DNA of 64,000 nucleotides from Pseudooceanicola sp. HF7 (GCF_011806405.1 NZ_JAATOW010000003.1:186001-250000), one strand, 5' to 3'; positions 15,703-24,947 are shown, numbered from the stretch's first letter. Notes: a model not told the origin generated them from the sequence alone. Translations and numbers: made by a program.

Positions 15703-17127
15703 ATGGGCTTTATCGATTCCATTTTTAATCTCATCAATGATCTCACCTGGGGATGGGCGCTGGTGCCGTTCCTGGTGGTGCTGGGGCTTTTCTTCACCGC
15801 GGCCAGCGGCTTTGCACAGTTTCGTTTCTTCAAGCGCATGTTTGGCGTTCTCACCGGGGATGACGATTCCGCCGACCCCAGCAAGATCAGCGCGCGAGAG
15901 GCGCTTCTGGTCTCTGTCGGCGGGCGCGTGGGCGGTGGAAACATCGCAGGCGTTGCGGTGGCCATCACGGCAGGGGGGCCGGGAGCGGTCTTCTGGATGT
16001 GGGCGATTGCACTGGTCGGCATGTGCTCTGCCCTGATCGAGGCGACCCTGGCACAGCTTTACAAGCGCACGGAGCCCAACGGCGATTACCGCGGCGGGCC
16101 GGCGCGTGCGATCACCTACGGGCTGGGGGAACACTACCGCTGGCTGGCCGTGATCTACGCGGTCTGCCTGATCGCCTCCTTCGCCATCGGGTTCAACGCC
16201 TTCCAGGGCAATACCGTGGCCGGGGCCGCGCTGGACAGCGTCGGCATCCCGCGGATCTACACTGGCATCGCGCTGGCCATCGCCACCGGGTTCATCGTCT
16301 ATGGCGGCATCCATCGCATCGCCAAGGCCGCGGATGTGATCATCCCGGTCATGGCCATCGGCTACATCGGCATGGCGGTGGTCATCATCCTGCTCAACAT
16401 CACCTCGCTGCCCGGTGTCATCCTGGACATCGTCGCCAATGCCTTCGGCTTCCGCGAAGCGGTTGCAGGCGGCATGGGGGCGGCGATTGCCCAGGGCCTG
16501 CGGCGCGGGCTCTTCTCAAACGAGGCCGGCTTGGGCTCCGCACCCAACGTGGCGGCGACGGCCTATGTGAAGCACCCCGTCAGCCAGGGCATCACGCAGA
16601 GCTTCTCCGTCTTCATCGACACGATCATCATCTGTTCCTGCACGGCCTTCGTCATCCTGCTTGGCGATGTCTACCAGCCGGGGGCCGAGGGAGTGGACGG
16701 CGTGGCGCTGACCCAGCAAAGCATCGTGGGGCACCTGGGGGCCTGGGCGAAGTACTACCTGACAGCGGCGATCCTGCTCTTCGCCTTCTCCTCGATCATG
16801 TACAATTACTACCTGGGTGAGAACGCGCTGGACTTCATGACGGACAACCCGACAGCGATCCACGTGCTGCGGGTCGCCATCATCGGCATCGTCTTCCTTG
16901 GGGCCGTTGCTCCCGGTGCGCAGGCGGTCTTCAGCTTCTCCGATCCGATGATGGGCATCCTGGCCGTGGTCAACCTTCTGGCGCTCATGATGCTGTTCCC
17001 TGTGGCCCTGCGGGTGATCCGGGACTACCGCGAACAGCTTGCCGCTGGCGTGAAGCGCCCGGTCTTCGATCCGGCCAAGTTCCCGGACCTAGAGACGGAC
17101 CCGACCGCCTGGCCTGACGCCAAGTAG
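15703..17127 (+). CDS. Sodium:alanine symporter family protein (AGCS)
   Basis: This 474-residue inner-membrane transporter takes up alanine or glycine with sodium. It has about 10-11 hydrophobic segments and the AGCS signatures GGRVGGGNIAGVA (about residues 71-83), RGGPARA and FSNEAGLGSAP (about 272-282). A run of G upstream (CGGGGGCGCC) serves as ribosome site. It is a single-gene unit closed by a strong terminator at 17156-17187. Confidence 0.93.
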   Translation: MGFIDSIFNLINDLTWGWALVPFLVVLGLFFTAASGFAQFRFFKRMFGVLTGDDDSADPSKISAREALLVSVGGRVGGGNIAGVAVAITAGGPGAVFWMWAIALVGMCSALIEATLAQLYKRTEPNGDYRGGPARAITYGLGEHYRWLAVIYAVCLIASFAIGFNAFQGNTVAGAALDSVGIPRIYTGIALAIATGFIVYGGIHRIAKAADVIIPVMAIGYIGMAVVIILLNITSLPGVILDIVANAFGFREAVAGGMGAAIAQGLRRGLFSNEAGLGSAPNVAATAYVKHPVSQGITQSFSVFIDTIIICSCTAFVILLGDVYQPGAEGVDGVALTQQSIVGHLGAWAKYYLTAAILLFAFSSIMYNYYLGENALDFMTDNPTAIHVLRVAIIGIVFLGAVAPGAQAVFSFSDPMMGILAVVNLLALMMLFPVALRVIRDYREQLAAGVKRPVFDPAKFPDLETDPTAWPDAK

Positions 17128-17155
17128 ACAGCTTCGGACAGCCGAAGACGAATTC

Positions 17156-17187
17156 GGAGCCCTCGTGTGAAAGCGGGGGCTCCTTTC
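17156..17187 (+). terminator. Rho-independent terminator after the alanine symporter
   Basis: A 10-bp stem (GGAGCCCTCG / CGGGGGCTCC, one G-T pair) is followed by TTT on the plus strand. Confidence 0.82.
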
Positions 17188-17292
17188 CGTTTCCGGCAAC
17201 AGCCCCGCGCCCGGGACAGAGCCACCTTGGCCCCGCCACCGGGATAGTCTAGCGTCCGGCCTGACACAATGGGCAGAGCAAGGGGACCTGCG

Positions 17293-17763
17293 ATGGAGAT
17301 GAGCGACATGCGGGTGATCCGCGCGGACAAGGCAAGCGTCTTTCAGGCGCTGCTTTCGGCAGACACGCTGAAAGACTGCGTACCCGGCGCGCAAGAGGTT
17401 ACCGGCACGCCGGAAGAGGGGTTCAACGCCGTCGTGGTGCAAAAGGTCGGCCCAGTTAAGGCCACCTTCAAGGGCGTCGTGACCGTCTCTGACCTTGTGG
17501 AGAACGAGGCCCTGACCCTTACGGGCGAAGGCAAGGGCGGGGCCGCGGGCTTTGCCAAGGGCAGCGCCTCTGTCACGCTCAACGAGGTGCCGGAAGGGAC
17601 GGAGCTGAGCTATGTCGTCGAGGCGAAGATCGGGGGCAAGCTCGCGCAGCTGGGCAGCCGTATCATCGACGGCTTTGCCAAGAAAATGGCGGATCAGTTC
17701 TTCACCCGGTTCCAGGAAAAGGTCGAAGGCCCTTCCGATGACAGCGAAGAGGCTGCGGGCTGA
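17293..17763 (+). CDS. CoxG/SRPBCC family protein
   Basis: This 156-residue cytoplasmic protein has the CoxG-type START-like fold: DCVPGAQEV near residue 33, then alternating strands, then the LGSRIIDGFAKKMADQFF C-terminal helix. CoxG helps anchor or mature carbon-monoxide dehydrogenase-like molybdenum enzymes. No cox genes are adjacent, so it could equally serve another molybdoenzyme or bind a lipid. The start follows AGGGGACCTGCG; MSDMRV six bases later is an alternative. Confidence 0.85.
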   Translation: MEMSDMRVIRADKASVFQALLSADTLKDCVPGAQEVTGTPEEGFNAVVVQKVGPVKATFKGVVTVSDLVENEALTLTGEGKGGAAGFAKGSASVTLNEVPEGTELSYVVEAKIGGKLAQLGSRIIDGFAKKMADQFFTRFQEKVEGPSDDSEEAAG

Positions 17764-17960
17764 GGCCGGACGAGACGGGGAAGGCCCGGGCTGGCCGACC
17801 CGCTCTTTGACCATGAGTTTTGGCCTGACAGGCTGGCAATAGGGTAATTGCGCGCCATATGGCGGATGGCTGTGTGAATTCGCGCAATGCAATGCTGTTG
17901 CGCGAGGGTTATGTGCATGGGCGGCGCCTTCCGGGCGCTGATCATAAAGAAGGGGGCCGC

Positions 17961-18896
17961 ATGACTGCTATCCTGAAGATCCGCGATCTAGAAAAGACAT
18001 ATGATGGCGGGTTCCAGGCGCTGAAGGGCGTGACACTGGATATCGAAGAAGGAGAGATCCTTGCGCTGCTTGGCCCGAACGGGGCCGGCAAGACGACCTT
18101 GATCTCTACCGTATGTGGCATCACCGTGCCCACCGGTGGCTCTGCCACCGTGTCGGGCCATGACGTGCAACGTGACTATCGCAAGGCCCGCGCAGAGATC
18201 GGGCTGGTACCGCAGGAAATCAACCTCGAACCTTTCAGCATCGTGGAGAACAACCTGCATCTCTCACGTGGGTTGTTCGGCAAGCGCCGGGATCCGGCCA
18301 CCGTTGAACGCGTGCTGAAACAGCTGTCCCTCTGGGATAAGCGCAAGAACCGGGTGCATGAGCTTTCCGGTGGCATGAAACGCCGCGTTCTGATCGCAAA
18401 GGCCTTGGTCCATGAGCCGCGGGTGCTGTTCCTTGATGAGCCCACCGCGGGCGTGGACGTGGCCCTGCGCAAGGACATGTGGGAAACGGTTGCCCAGCTC
18501 AAGGCCGACGGGGTGACGATCATCCTGACGACCCACTACATCGAAGAGGCAGAGGCCATGGCCGACCGGGTCGCCGTGATCCGGAAGGGAGAGATCCTGA
18601 TGGTGGAGCCGACCTCGGAACTCATGCGACGTCTTGGCCGCAAGGAGCTGCGCATCGACCTGCGTGAACCGCTTTCCGAGGTGCCGCAGGCCCTTTCGGA
18701 ATATGAACTGGAGCTGGCCGAAGACGGGCTGGCCCTGACCTACAGCTATGACACGCAGGCTGACCGCACCGGGATCGCCGGGCTGATGCGGGCGCTGTCC
18801 GACAACGGCATCATCCTCAAGGATATCCAGACCCGCCAGAGCTCTCTCGAGGACATCTTCGTGGACCTGGTTTCTGAAGAGGAGGAAAGCGCATGA
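17961..18896 (+). CDS. ABC exporter ATP-binding protein
   Basis: This 311-residue ATPase of the ABC-2 (NatA/DrrA-like) export type has Walker A GPNGAGKT, signature LSGGMKRR, Walker [13 protein letters not shown], the LTTHYIEEA switch and a C-terminal regulatory region typical of drug-export ATPases. It works with the permease encoded next, with which it overlaps by 4 bp (ATGA). The ATG at 17961 has GAAGGGGG upstream and gives family length; the frame is open for 34 more codons. The substrate is unknown. Confidence 0.93.
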   Translation: MTAILKIRDLEKTYDGGFQALKGVTLDIEEGEILALLGPNGAGKTTLISTVCGITVPTGGSATVSGHDVQRDYRKARAEIGLVPQEINLEPFSIVENNLHLSRGLFGKRRDPATVERVLKQLSLWDKRKNRVHELSGGMKRRVLIAKALVHEPRVLFLDEPTAGVDVALRKDMWETVAQLKADGVTIILTTHYIEEAEAMADRVAVIRKGEILMVEPTSELMRRLGRKELRIDLREPLSEVPQALSEYELELAEDGLALTYSYDTQADRTGIAGLMRALSDNGIILKDIQTRQSSLEDIFVDLVSEEEESA

Positions 18897-19654
18897 ACAC
18901 GGCGGCAATCAAGGCGATCTATCTCAACGAGATGTCGCGCTTCTTCCGGACGATCGGGCAAAGCTTCATCTCTCCGGTGATCTCGACCTCGCTCTACTTC
19001 GTGGTCTTCGGCGCGGCCATCGGCTCGCGGATCCAGGAAGTGGAGGGCGTGCCCTACGGTGCCTTCATCGTGCCGGGGCTGATCATGCTTTCGGTGATCA
19101 TGCAGTCGATCTCCAACGCCAGCTTCGGGATCTATTTCCCGAAGTTCATCGGCACCGTTTTCGAAGTGCTTTCCGCCCCCGTGAACTTCATGGAGATCAC
19201 CTTGGGCTACGTGGGCGCTGCGGCGACGAAATCGCTTTTCATCGGTTTGGTGATCCTGGGCACGGCCTCTCTGTTCGTGGACCTGACCATCGAGCATCCC
19301 TTCGCCATGGTCGCGTTCCTGATCCTGACCTGTCTGAGTTTTGCACTCATGGGCTTCATTGTCGGGATCTGGGCGAAGAACTTCGAGCAGCTTCAGCTTG
19401 TGCCGCTGTTGATCGTGACGCCGCTGGTCTTCCTGGGCGGGTCTTTCTACTCGGTCACGATGCTGCCGCCTTTCTGGCAGACAGTCACCCATTTCAACCC
19501 GGTTCTCTACCTGATCTCGGGATTCCGCTGGGCCTTCTTCGGGGTGGCGGATGTGCCGGTGGGCATCAGCCTTGGCGCGATCGCGATCTTCTTCCTGGTC
19601 TGCCTGACCACGGTCTGGTGGATCTTCCGCACCGGCTGGCGCATTCGCGACTGA
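18893..19654 (+). CDS. ABC-2 type transporter permease
   Basis: This 253-residue integral membrane protein has six hydrophobic segments and the ABC-2 C-terminal signature near [17 protein letters not shown]. It forms the channel for the ATPase encoded upstream. The two genes make a complete exporter and are followed by a REP-like element and a terminator. The substrate cannot be told from sequence. Confidence 0.92.
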   Translation: MNTAAIKAIYLNEMSRFFRTIGQSFISPVISTSLYFVVFGAAIGSRIQEVEGVPYGAFIVPGLIMLSVIMQSISNASFGIYFPKFIGTVFEVLSAPVNFMEITLGYVGAAATKSLFIGLVILGTASLFVDLTIEHPFAMVAFLILTCLSFALMGFIVGIWAKNFEQLQLVPLLIVTPLVFLGGSFYSVTMLPPFWQTVTHFNPVLYLISGFRWAFFGVADVPVGISLGAIAIFFLVCLTTVWWIFRTGWRIRD

Positions 19655-19655
19655 G

Positions 19656-19712
19656 CGGGGGAGGGGGCGCTGCCCCCACCTCGCCTTGCGAGGTTCCCCC
19701 GGAGTTTACAGG
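19656..19712. repeat. REP-like intergenic element with three-way-junction potential
   Basis: Two perfect hairpins lie in tandem (GGGGGC-GCT-GCCCCC at 19663-19677 and CCTCGC-CTT-GCGAGG at 19679-19693). They are enclosed by an outer GGGGG / CCCCC stem (19656-19660 with 19696-19700) and followed by GGAGTTT. This layout recalls GC-rich elements ending in CCCCCGGAGTATTT that I associate with Roseobacter genomes. Confidence 0.5.
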
Positions 19713-19718
19713 CAAGAA

Positions 19719-19757
19719 GAAAGAGCCGGGGCCTGTTTCAGGCCCCGGTTCTTTTTG
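19719..19757 (+). terminator. Rho-independent terminator after the ABC exporter
   Basis: AAGAGCCGGGGCCTG-TTT-CAGGCCCCGGTTCTTTTT forms a stem of about 14 bp with one mismatch or wobble and an uninterrupted T5 tail. Confidence 0.92.
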
Positions 19758-19877
19758 TTGAGCGGATGCGGACGACCGGGTGTGCCGGAAGGTGCCAGGT
19801 CGCGAATGCCATCGTGGTGGAGGCGGCAGCGCGAAGAGGGGGCTAGTCTATGGCTGCCTCAATTCGTGGGCACAGCC

Positions 19878-21755
19878 TCAGGCATTGGTGTGGAAGTGAT
19901 CGTAGATCGTCTCTGCCAGGCTGTCGGAGATGCCATCGACGGCCTTCAGATCGGCCAAGTTGGCGCGGCTCACGGCCTTGGCGGACCCGAAGTGCGCCAG
20001 CAGGGCCCGCTTGCGGGTGGAGCCGACGCCGGGCACATCGTCCAGTGGGTTGGCAGAGATCTGCTTCGCCCGCTTGGCGCGGTGGGTGCCGATGGCAAAT
20101 CGGTGCGCTTCGTCCCGCAGGCGCTGGATGAAGTAGAGCACGGGGTCATTCATGCGCAGGGCAAAGGGGCGCTGGCCGGGACGGTGGAACTCTTCCTTGC
20201 CGTGGTCACGGTCAACGCCCTTGGCTACGCCGACCATCGGCAGTTCAGGCACCCCCATCTCTTCCAGGATTTCCTGCACCGCAGAGACCTGACCTGCACC
20301 GCCGTCGATCAGCAGCAGGTCCGGCCAGAGGCCCTTGTCACGGGCCGGGTCCTCTTTCTGCAGGCGGGTGATGCGGCGGGTCAGGACCTCTTTCATCATG
20401 CCGAAGTCGTCACCGGGCGTCAGCTCGTCCCCGCGGATGTTGAACTTGCGGTACTGGCTTTTCATGAAGCCTTCCGGTCCGGCCATGATCATGGCGCCCA
20501 CCGCATTGGTGCCCTGGATGTGGGAGTTGTCGTAGACCTCGATCCGGGCCGGAGTGGTTTCCAGGCCAAAGGCCTCTGCCACGCCTTTCAGCAGCTTGGC
20601 CTGGGTGGCGCTTTCGGCCATGCGGCGGCCAAGGCTTTCCTTGGCATTGCGCAACGCGCCCTCGATCAGCTCGGCCTTTTCACCACGCTGGGGCACGAGG
20701 ATCTCTACCTTGCGGCCTGCCTTGCCGGAGAGCGCATCCGCCATGAGATCCGCGTTCTCGATCGGATGGGAGAGCAGGATCTGCCTGGGCGGCTCCTTGC
20801 CGTCATAGAACTGGCCCATGAAGGCTTCGAGAACCTCGGCCTCTTCCACGTCGGCGCCGGCGCGCGGGTAGAAATCCTGGTTGCCCCAGTTCTGGTTGGC
20901 CCGGATGAAGAAGACCTGCACGCAGGCCTGGCCATGTTCCATGTGCAGGGCGACGATATCGGCCTCGGCGGTGCTGCGCGGGTTGATCCCCTGGGCGCTC
21001 TGCACCTGGGTCAGGGCGCGGATCCGGTCGCGCAGGGCGGCGGCCCGTTCAAACTCCATGGCCTCGGACGCGCGCTGCATTTCGCTTGCCAGTTTCTCCT
21101 GCACGCCGGTGGTGCGTCCCTGAAGGAAGCGTTCGGCATCCTGCACGGAAGCCGCGTAATCGCTTTCCGAGATCTCGCCCGTGCAAGGGGCAGAGCAGCG
21201 TTTGATCTGGTAGAGCAGGCAGGGCCGGGTCCGGCTTGAGAACATGGAATCCGAGCAGTTGCGCAGCAGGAAGACCTTCTGCAGCTGGTTCAACGTCCGG
21301 TTTACCGCGCCGGCACTGGCGAAGGGGCCATAATAGTTGCCCTTGGTCTTCTTGGCGCCCCGGTGCTTTCGGATCTGCGGGAAGTCATGATCCTTGGCGA
21401 CGAGGATGTTTGGAAAGCTCTTGTCGTCTCTCAGCAGCACGTTGTAGCGCGGCTTCAGCTGCTTGATGAGGTTCTGTTCGAGCAGCAGCGCTTCCGTCTC
21501 TGTCCGCGTCGTCAGGAACATCATGGAGGCCGTTTCGCGGATCATCCGGGCGATCCGCGCAGAATGACCAGAGGGCCGGGCATAGTTGGAGACCCGCGCC
21601 CGCAGGTTCCGCGCCTTGCCGACGTAGAGGACACGCGCCTGTGCATCCAGCATCCTGTAGACGCCGGGAGAGTTATCCAGCGTCTTCAGATACGCCTGGA
21701 TCAGCGCATGGCCCGTGAGGGCTTCGTTGGTCTCTGGGGGCTGGATTCTGTCCAT
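19878..21755 (-). CDS. uvrC: Excinuclease ABC subunit UvrC
   Basis: UvrC makes the dual incisions in nucleotide-excision repair after UvrAB load on damage. The 625-residue product has the N-terminal GIY-YIG nuclease (PGVYRMLD ... [11 protein letters not shown]), a Cys-rich segment ([10 protein letters not shown]), a UVR motif (about residues 215-250), the C-terminal RNase-H-like nuclease ([19 protein letters not shown]) and tandem helix-hairpin-helix ([15 protein letters not shown]). Length is standard. The gene is preceded by an unusual AT-rich leader with a predicted mini-ORF. Confidence 0.97.
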   Translation of the reverse strand: MDRIQPPETNEALTGHALIQAYLKTLDNSPGVYRMLDAQARVLYVGKARNLRARVSNYARPSGHSARIARMIRETASMMFLTTRTETEALLLEQNLIKQLKPRYNVLLRDDKSFPNILVAKDHDFPQIRKHRGAKKTKGNYYGPFASAGAVNRTLNQLQKVFLLRNCSDSMFSSRTRPCLLYQIKRCSAPCTGEISESDYAASVQDAERFLQGRTTGVQEKLASEMQRASEAMEFERAAALRDRIRALTQVQSAQGINPRSTAEADIVALHMEHGQACVQVFFIRANQNWGNQDFYPRAGADVEEAEVLEAFMGQFYDGKEPPRQILLSHPIENADLMADALSGKAGRKVEILVPQRGEKAELIEGALRNAKESLGRRMAESATQAKLLKGVAEAFGLETTPARIEVYDNSHIQGTNAVGAMIMAGPEGFMKSQYRKFNIRGDELTPGDDFGMMKEVLTRRITRLQKEDPARDKGLWPDLLLIDGGAGQVSAVQEILEEMGVPELPMVGVAKGVDRDHGKEEFHRPGQRPFALRMNDPVLYFIQRLRDEAHRFAIGTHRAKRAKQISANPLDDVPGVGSTRKRALLAHFGSAKAVSRANLADLKAVDGISDSLAETIYDHFHTNA

Positions 21756-21827
21756 TTTCTATCTCTGCCCGATTCTCCGTACTGCCTGCAAATTTCCACC
21801 ACTTGGCACAAGGTCAAACCTGTCCCC

Positions 21828-21887
21828 TTATTCTGTGGATAACTCTGGGGGTATTATTGGGGGATCGACGAAAATCCCTTGTTTCAT
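21828..21887 (-). CDS. Possible 19-residue leader peptide upstream of uvrC
   Basis: An ATG preceded by GAGGAAAG at ideal spacing (SD at 21899-21892) opens MKQGIFVDPPIIPPELSTE and stops at TAA, 73 bp before the uvrC ATG. Two Pro-Pro pairs could stall ribosomes lacking EF-P. It could be a regulatory leader peptide, a free small protein, or chance. Its codons also contain the perfect DnaA-box sequence. Confidence 0.35.
   Translation of the reverse strand: MKQGIFVDPPIIPPELSTE
21834..21842 (-). promoter_or_regulatory. Perfect DnaA-box sequence
   Basis: TGTGGATAA on the plus strand (TTATCCACA on the minus strand) sits at the edge of the AT-rich island. I see only this one exact box and one two-mismatch copy near 22052, so an origin is not supported; DnaA-dependent regulation of uvrC is possible. 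Confidence 0.4.
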
Positions 21888-21888
21888 G

Positions 21889-22010
21889 GTGCTTTCCTCG
21901 TCGTGTCTAAAAAATAGGCTCTTTTTCAACTGTTTGATTTTGCTCAATAAATTTATTTCTGAAATGCAAATCACTGAAAACATTGATATTTTGGTAACGG
22001 ACTCGTAACG
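21889..22010. other. AT-rich island between uvrC and the SDR gene, with FNR-like box
   Basis: About 120 bp rich in A and T stands out in a GC-rich genome. It contains TTGAT-TTTG-CTCAA at 21934-21947, one base from the FNR consensus TTGAT-N4-ATCAA. On the minus strand this box is centred about 41-42 bp upstream of a possible start site just before the leader-ORF ribosome site, a class II activator position. No credible larger coding frame is seen. Confidence 0.4.
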
Positions 22011-22057
22011 CTTTCATGACCCGTGCAAAACTTTCCGCAGGGTGGGGCCAAAGATCG

Positions 22058-22837
22058 CTATTCCACACCCTGAACATCCGGGGTTTGCCAGGCCAGATGC
22101 TGCCCGCCATCCGTGCAAATGAGCTGTCCGGTGACCCCTGGAGCGGTCAGGAAATAGAGCAGCGCGCCGGTGATGTCCTCAGGGTTTGAGCCCCGCTGCA
22201 GCACGGTGTTGTCGCGCTGGTGCTGGAAGTGTTCCTTTGACTGCCGCGCGCCCTGAAGTGTCGGCCCGGGGCCAATCGCATTGATGCGGACCCTTGGGGC
22301 CAGGGCGCGGGCGGCGGTCTGGGTAAAGGCCCAGAGACCCATCTTTGAAATCGTGTAGCTCATGAACTCCGGCGTGAGCTTGTGGACACGCTGATCCAGC
22401 AAGTTGACCACAAGGCCGCGGGCCTTGGGTTCGTCGCGCAGATCCATGTCCGGATCGGGCACTTGTTCAGCGAACTTCTGGGTCAGCAGGAAGGGTGCGC
22501 GCAGATTGGCCTCCATGTGCATGTCCCAGCTGTCCCGCGTGGCGGAGCGGATATTGTCGTATTCAAAGACGGAAGCGTTGTTCACAAGGCATGTCAGGGG
22601 GCCGCCCAGCCGTTCGGCGGCCTTGTCGACCAGTGGCGCGACCTCTTCTTCCCGTGTCAGGTCAGCCTGCAGGATCGCGGCATTGCAGCCCTTGGCGCGA
22701 ATGGTCTCGGCAAGGGCCAGCGCGGCCTCTTCGGAAGAGTTGTAGTGAATCGCGACGTCGAGCCCTTGATCTGCCAGGGCCAGGGCCATCGCCTGGCCCA
22801 GCCTGTGTGCGGCTCCGGTTACCAATGCACGGCGCAT
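22058..22837 (-). CDS. SDR family oxidoreductase (pteridine reductase/FolM-like)
   Basis: This 259-residue NAD(P)-dependent short-chain dehydrogenase has the cofactor motif TGAAHRLG, in which Arg replaces a glycine as in pteridine reductases. It also has NNAS (VNNASVFEY) and catalytic Tyr-Lys in YTISKMG. It may reduce dihydromonapterin or dihydrobiopterin, but an unspecific reductase is also possible. It stands 9 bp after the antiporter start on the same strand. Confidence 0.88.
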   Translation of the reverse strand: MRRALVTGAAHRLGQAMALALADQGLDVAIHYNSSEEAALALAETIRAKGCNAAILQADLTREEEVAPLVDKAAERLGGPLTCLVNNASVFEYDNIRSATRDSWDMHMEANLRAPFLLTQKFAEQVPDPDMDLRDEPKARGLVVNLLDQRVHKLTPEFMSYTISKMGLWAFTQTAARALAPRVRINAIGPGPTLQGARQSKEHFQHQRDNTVLQRGSNPEDITGALLYFLTAPGVTGQLICTDGGQHLAWQTPDVQGVE

Positions 22838-22846
22838 GTTCCCTCC

Positions 22847-23791
22847 CTAGTAAAGCACCATTCCGACATATACCGCATAAAGCGCAGTCAGCCCCACCCC
22901 TGCAAGGCGAGTTATATTTCTATGCATGAATACGAAGGGGATGAGAACCAGGCTCGCCCCAAGCATGACCCAAAGATCAAAGCGCAGAAGGCTCGCGTCG
23001 ACGGGCAGGGGACCGACAAGTGCGGTGATGCCAATGATGCCCAACAGGTTGAACATGTTGGAGCCGATGACATTGCCAAGCGCGACATCCGCCTGCCGCC
23101 GGATGGCAGCGATGACAGTGGTTGCCAGTTCGGGCAGGGAGGTGCCTATCGCGACCAGGGTCAGCCCGATCACCGTGTCACTGACCCCGGCGCGGCGGGC
23201 GATCTCCGAAGCGCCATTGACAAGCAGGTCCGCGCCGATGGGCAAGCCGATCAGGCCGAGCACCAGAAAAAGTACGATCCAGAGCCAGCGCATGCCCGGA
23301 TTGGCGCCTTCAGGCAGTTCTTCTGCCGCGCGGTCCGCACGCCGATGGCTGAGCGCGTCGCGTGCCTGCCCGAAAAGGATGGCTGCCAGCATGGCTAGCA
23401 GGACAAGCCCGGAGATCAGATCGAAACTGCCGCGGAAGGCCAGCAGGACGAAGATCGCGGAGGCCCCAAGCATCGTCAGGTAGCTCTGCTTGACGTCGTG
23501 ATCCCCGGTTTGAAGGCCGGCCATCATGGCCGGTATGCCCAGCACCAGAAGGATATTGGCGACGTTCGACCCGACCACGTTGCCAAGCGCTAGGCCCGGC
23601 TGGTTCTCCAGCACGGCGGAGATGGAGATCAGCAGCTCAGGGGCTGAGGTCCCGAAGGCGATGATCGTCAGGCTGACGATCAGGGCGGGCACGCCAAGGC
23701 GGAGCGCCAGGTTCACGGCGCCGCGAACCAGAAGATCCCCGGCGACCACAAGCAGGACCAGGCCGGCGATGGCCATCAACCAGGCGGCCAT
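22847..23791 (-). CDS. Calcium/sodium antiporter (YrbG-like)
   Basis: This 314-residue CaCA-family exchanger extrudes Ca2+ against Na+ or H+ across the inner membrane. It has ten hydrophobic segments and the two inverted alpha repeats: FGTSAPELLIS with GNVVGSNVAN, and IGTSLPELATT with GNVIGSNMFN. The acidic residues in the PEL motifs are intact. The ATG follows the zinc-ribbon gene stop without a gap, so sohB-like, zinc-ribbon, antiporter and SDR genes form a run on one strand. Confidence 0.94.
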   Translation of the reverse strand: MAAWLMAIAGLVLLVVAGDLLVRGAVNLALRLGVPALIVSLTIIAFGTSAPELLISISAVLENQPGLALGNVVGSNVANILLVLGIPAMMAGLQTGDHDVKQSYLTMLGASAIFVLLAFRGSFDLISGLVLLAMLAAILFGQARDALSHRRADRAAEELPEGANPGMRWLWIVLFLVLGLIGLPIGADLLVNGASEIARRAGVSDTVIGLTLVAIGTSLPELATTVIAAIRRQADVALGNVIGSNMFNLLGIIGITALVGPLPVDASLLRFDLWVMLGASLVLIPFVFMHRNITRLAGVGLTALYAVYVGMVLY

Positions 23792-23956
23792 TCAGCGCCT
23801 CCCCTTGCAGGGGCAGGGCCCCTTTCCAATACGATGACGTCCGCAGGACGGACAGGTAAGTGACTTCTTCCGCTTCATGCCCGGCACGTTGAGCTTGCCG
23901 AACATCGCCAGCACGCCCATGCCGACGAGAAAGAGAATGACGACTTTCAGGATCAC
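23792..23956 (-). CDS. Small membrane-anchored zinc-ribbon protein
   Basis: A 54-residue product from the GTG at 23956 has one membrane helix (ILKVVILFLVGMGVLAMFG) and a short basic stretch. A zinc-ribbon-like knuckle pair follows, CPSCG ... GPCPC (four cysteines). The GTG overlaps the peptidase stop by arrangement TGAcGTG, implying coupling. An ATG further up at 24013 would add 19 residues inside the peptidase gene; I prefer the GTG because the helix then begins at once. No function is known to me; the placement suggests a partner of the S49 peptidase or the antiporter. Confidence 0.62.
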   Translation of the reverse strand: MILKVVILFLVGMGVLAMFGKLNVPGMKRKKSLTCPSCGRHRIGKGPCPCKGRR

Positions 23957-23957
23957 G

Positions 23958-24755
23958 TCAGAGGCCGAAACGCGCGAAGGCTGCGCGTTCCTCGATGGCG
24001 ATAAGGCTGTCATTCAGAACGCTGGCGCCAAGGCGGCTGAGAAGCCCGCGCTTGCGGCCGTAGGTGCGGAAGCGAACCTTGTCTCCGAAGCGTTCCTTCA
24101 TCAGCGGAACCATGTGGCCGATCCCATCGCTGAGCCCCATCGCCTGGGCGCGCTCGCCCAGGAAGACCTCTCCGGTGAAGAGCTTCGGCTCTGGGGCAAG
24201 GCGTTCGCCGCGGCGGGATTTGACGTATGTGATGAAGGCGCCGTGGATATCTTCCAGGTGGCCCTTCAGGCGGGCGACATCCGCTTCTTCCTCGGGTCGG
24301 AAGGGGTCAAGCATGCTCTTGCTTTCGCCGGCGGTGTAGACACGCCGTTCGATCCCCTGACGGGCCAGGAAGACATGGGCGCCGAAGCCCGAGGATATCA
24401 CGCCGATGGATCCCAGGATGGAGCTTTCGTCCGCGTAGATCTCGTCAGCGGCGCAGGCCAGCCAGTAGCCGCCCGATGCCGCGACATCTTCGACGAAGGC
24501 CACGACGGGCACGTTCTTTTCCTCTGACAGCCGCCGGATACGGGCCGCGATCAGTGAGCTCTGCACGGGCGATCCGCCTGGCGAATTGATCTGAAGCGCC
24601 ACCATGCTAGGTTTTCCTTTTCGGAAAGCCTTTTCGATGATGGGGGCCAGCCCCTCGTCGCTCAAGCCGCCGCGGGTGCCGGCGGCAATCATGCCGTTCA
24701 GGCGGATGACAGAGACGACAGGCGCGCGGCGCGATTTCAGGGAGAGCCAATTCAT
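23958..24755 (-). CDS. S49 family peptidase (SohB/SppA-like)
   Basis: This 265-residue signal-peptide-peptidase-type serine protease has the Ser nucleophile in VAASGGYWLA, the general-base Lys in GESKSMLDPF, and INSPGGSP lining the active site. It is a single-domain (36K type) enzyme, likely membrane-associated through its N-terminus, though no strong signal anchor is visible. The start is uncertain: ATG at 24755 or 24758 gives family length, while the frame is open to 24794. It is divergent from pgsA across about 190 bp. Confidence 0.9.
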   Translation of the reverse strand: MNWLSLKSRRAPVVSVIRLNGMIAAGTRGGLSDEGLAPIIEKAFRKGKPSMVALQINSPGGSPVQSSLIAARIRRLSEEKNVPVVAFVEDVAASGGYWLACAADEIYADESSILGSIGVISSGFGAHVFLARQGIERRVYTAGESKSMLDPFRPEEEADVARLKGHLEDIHGAFITYVKSRRGERLAPEPKLFTGEVFLGERAQAMGLSDGIGHMVPLMKERFGDKVRFRTYGRKRGLLSRLGASVLNDSLIAIEERAAFARFGL

Positions 24756-24947
24756 CATGAGCCAGCATGTAAGCCTCGCAACCGGACGGGGCAAGGGCGC
24801 GGGCGGCGGCTTGACCGGAAATTGCCGCTGACCGATGGGCCGGCTGCCACCGATCCCGAAGAGCCGGCGACCGCTGCTTGAGCGGAGAGGCCCGAAGGGT
24901 ATGCAATCGCGCTTTCGCGTTGTCGCGAGGAAGGATAGATAGAGGCC

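Noticed and set aside
21715-22008. 97-codon plus-strand frame in the AT-rich island
   Set aside because: It begins inside uvrC antisense, has no ribosome site and no recognisable protein features.
21834-22060. Chromosomal replication origin
   Set aside because: One exact DnaA box plus an AT-rich stretch is insufficient; no box cluster and no dnaA, dnaN or hemE gene is present in the window.
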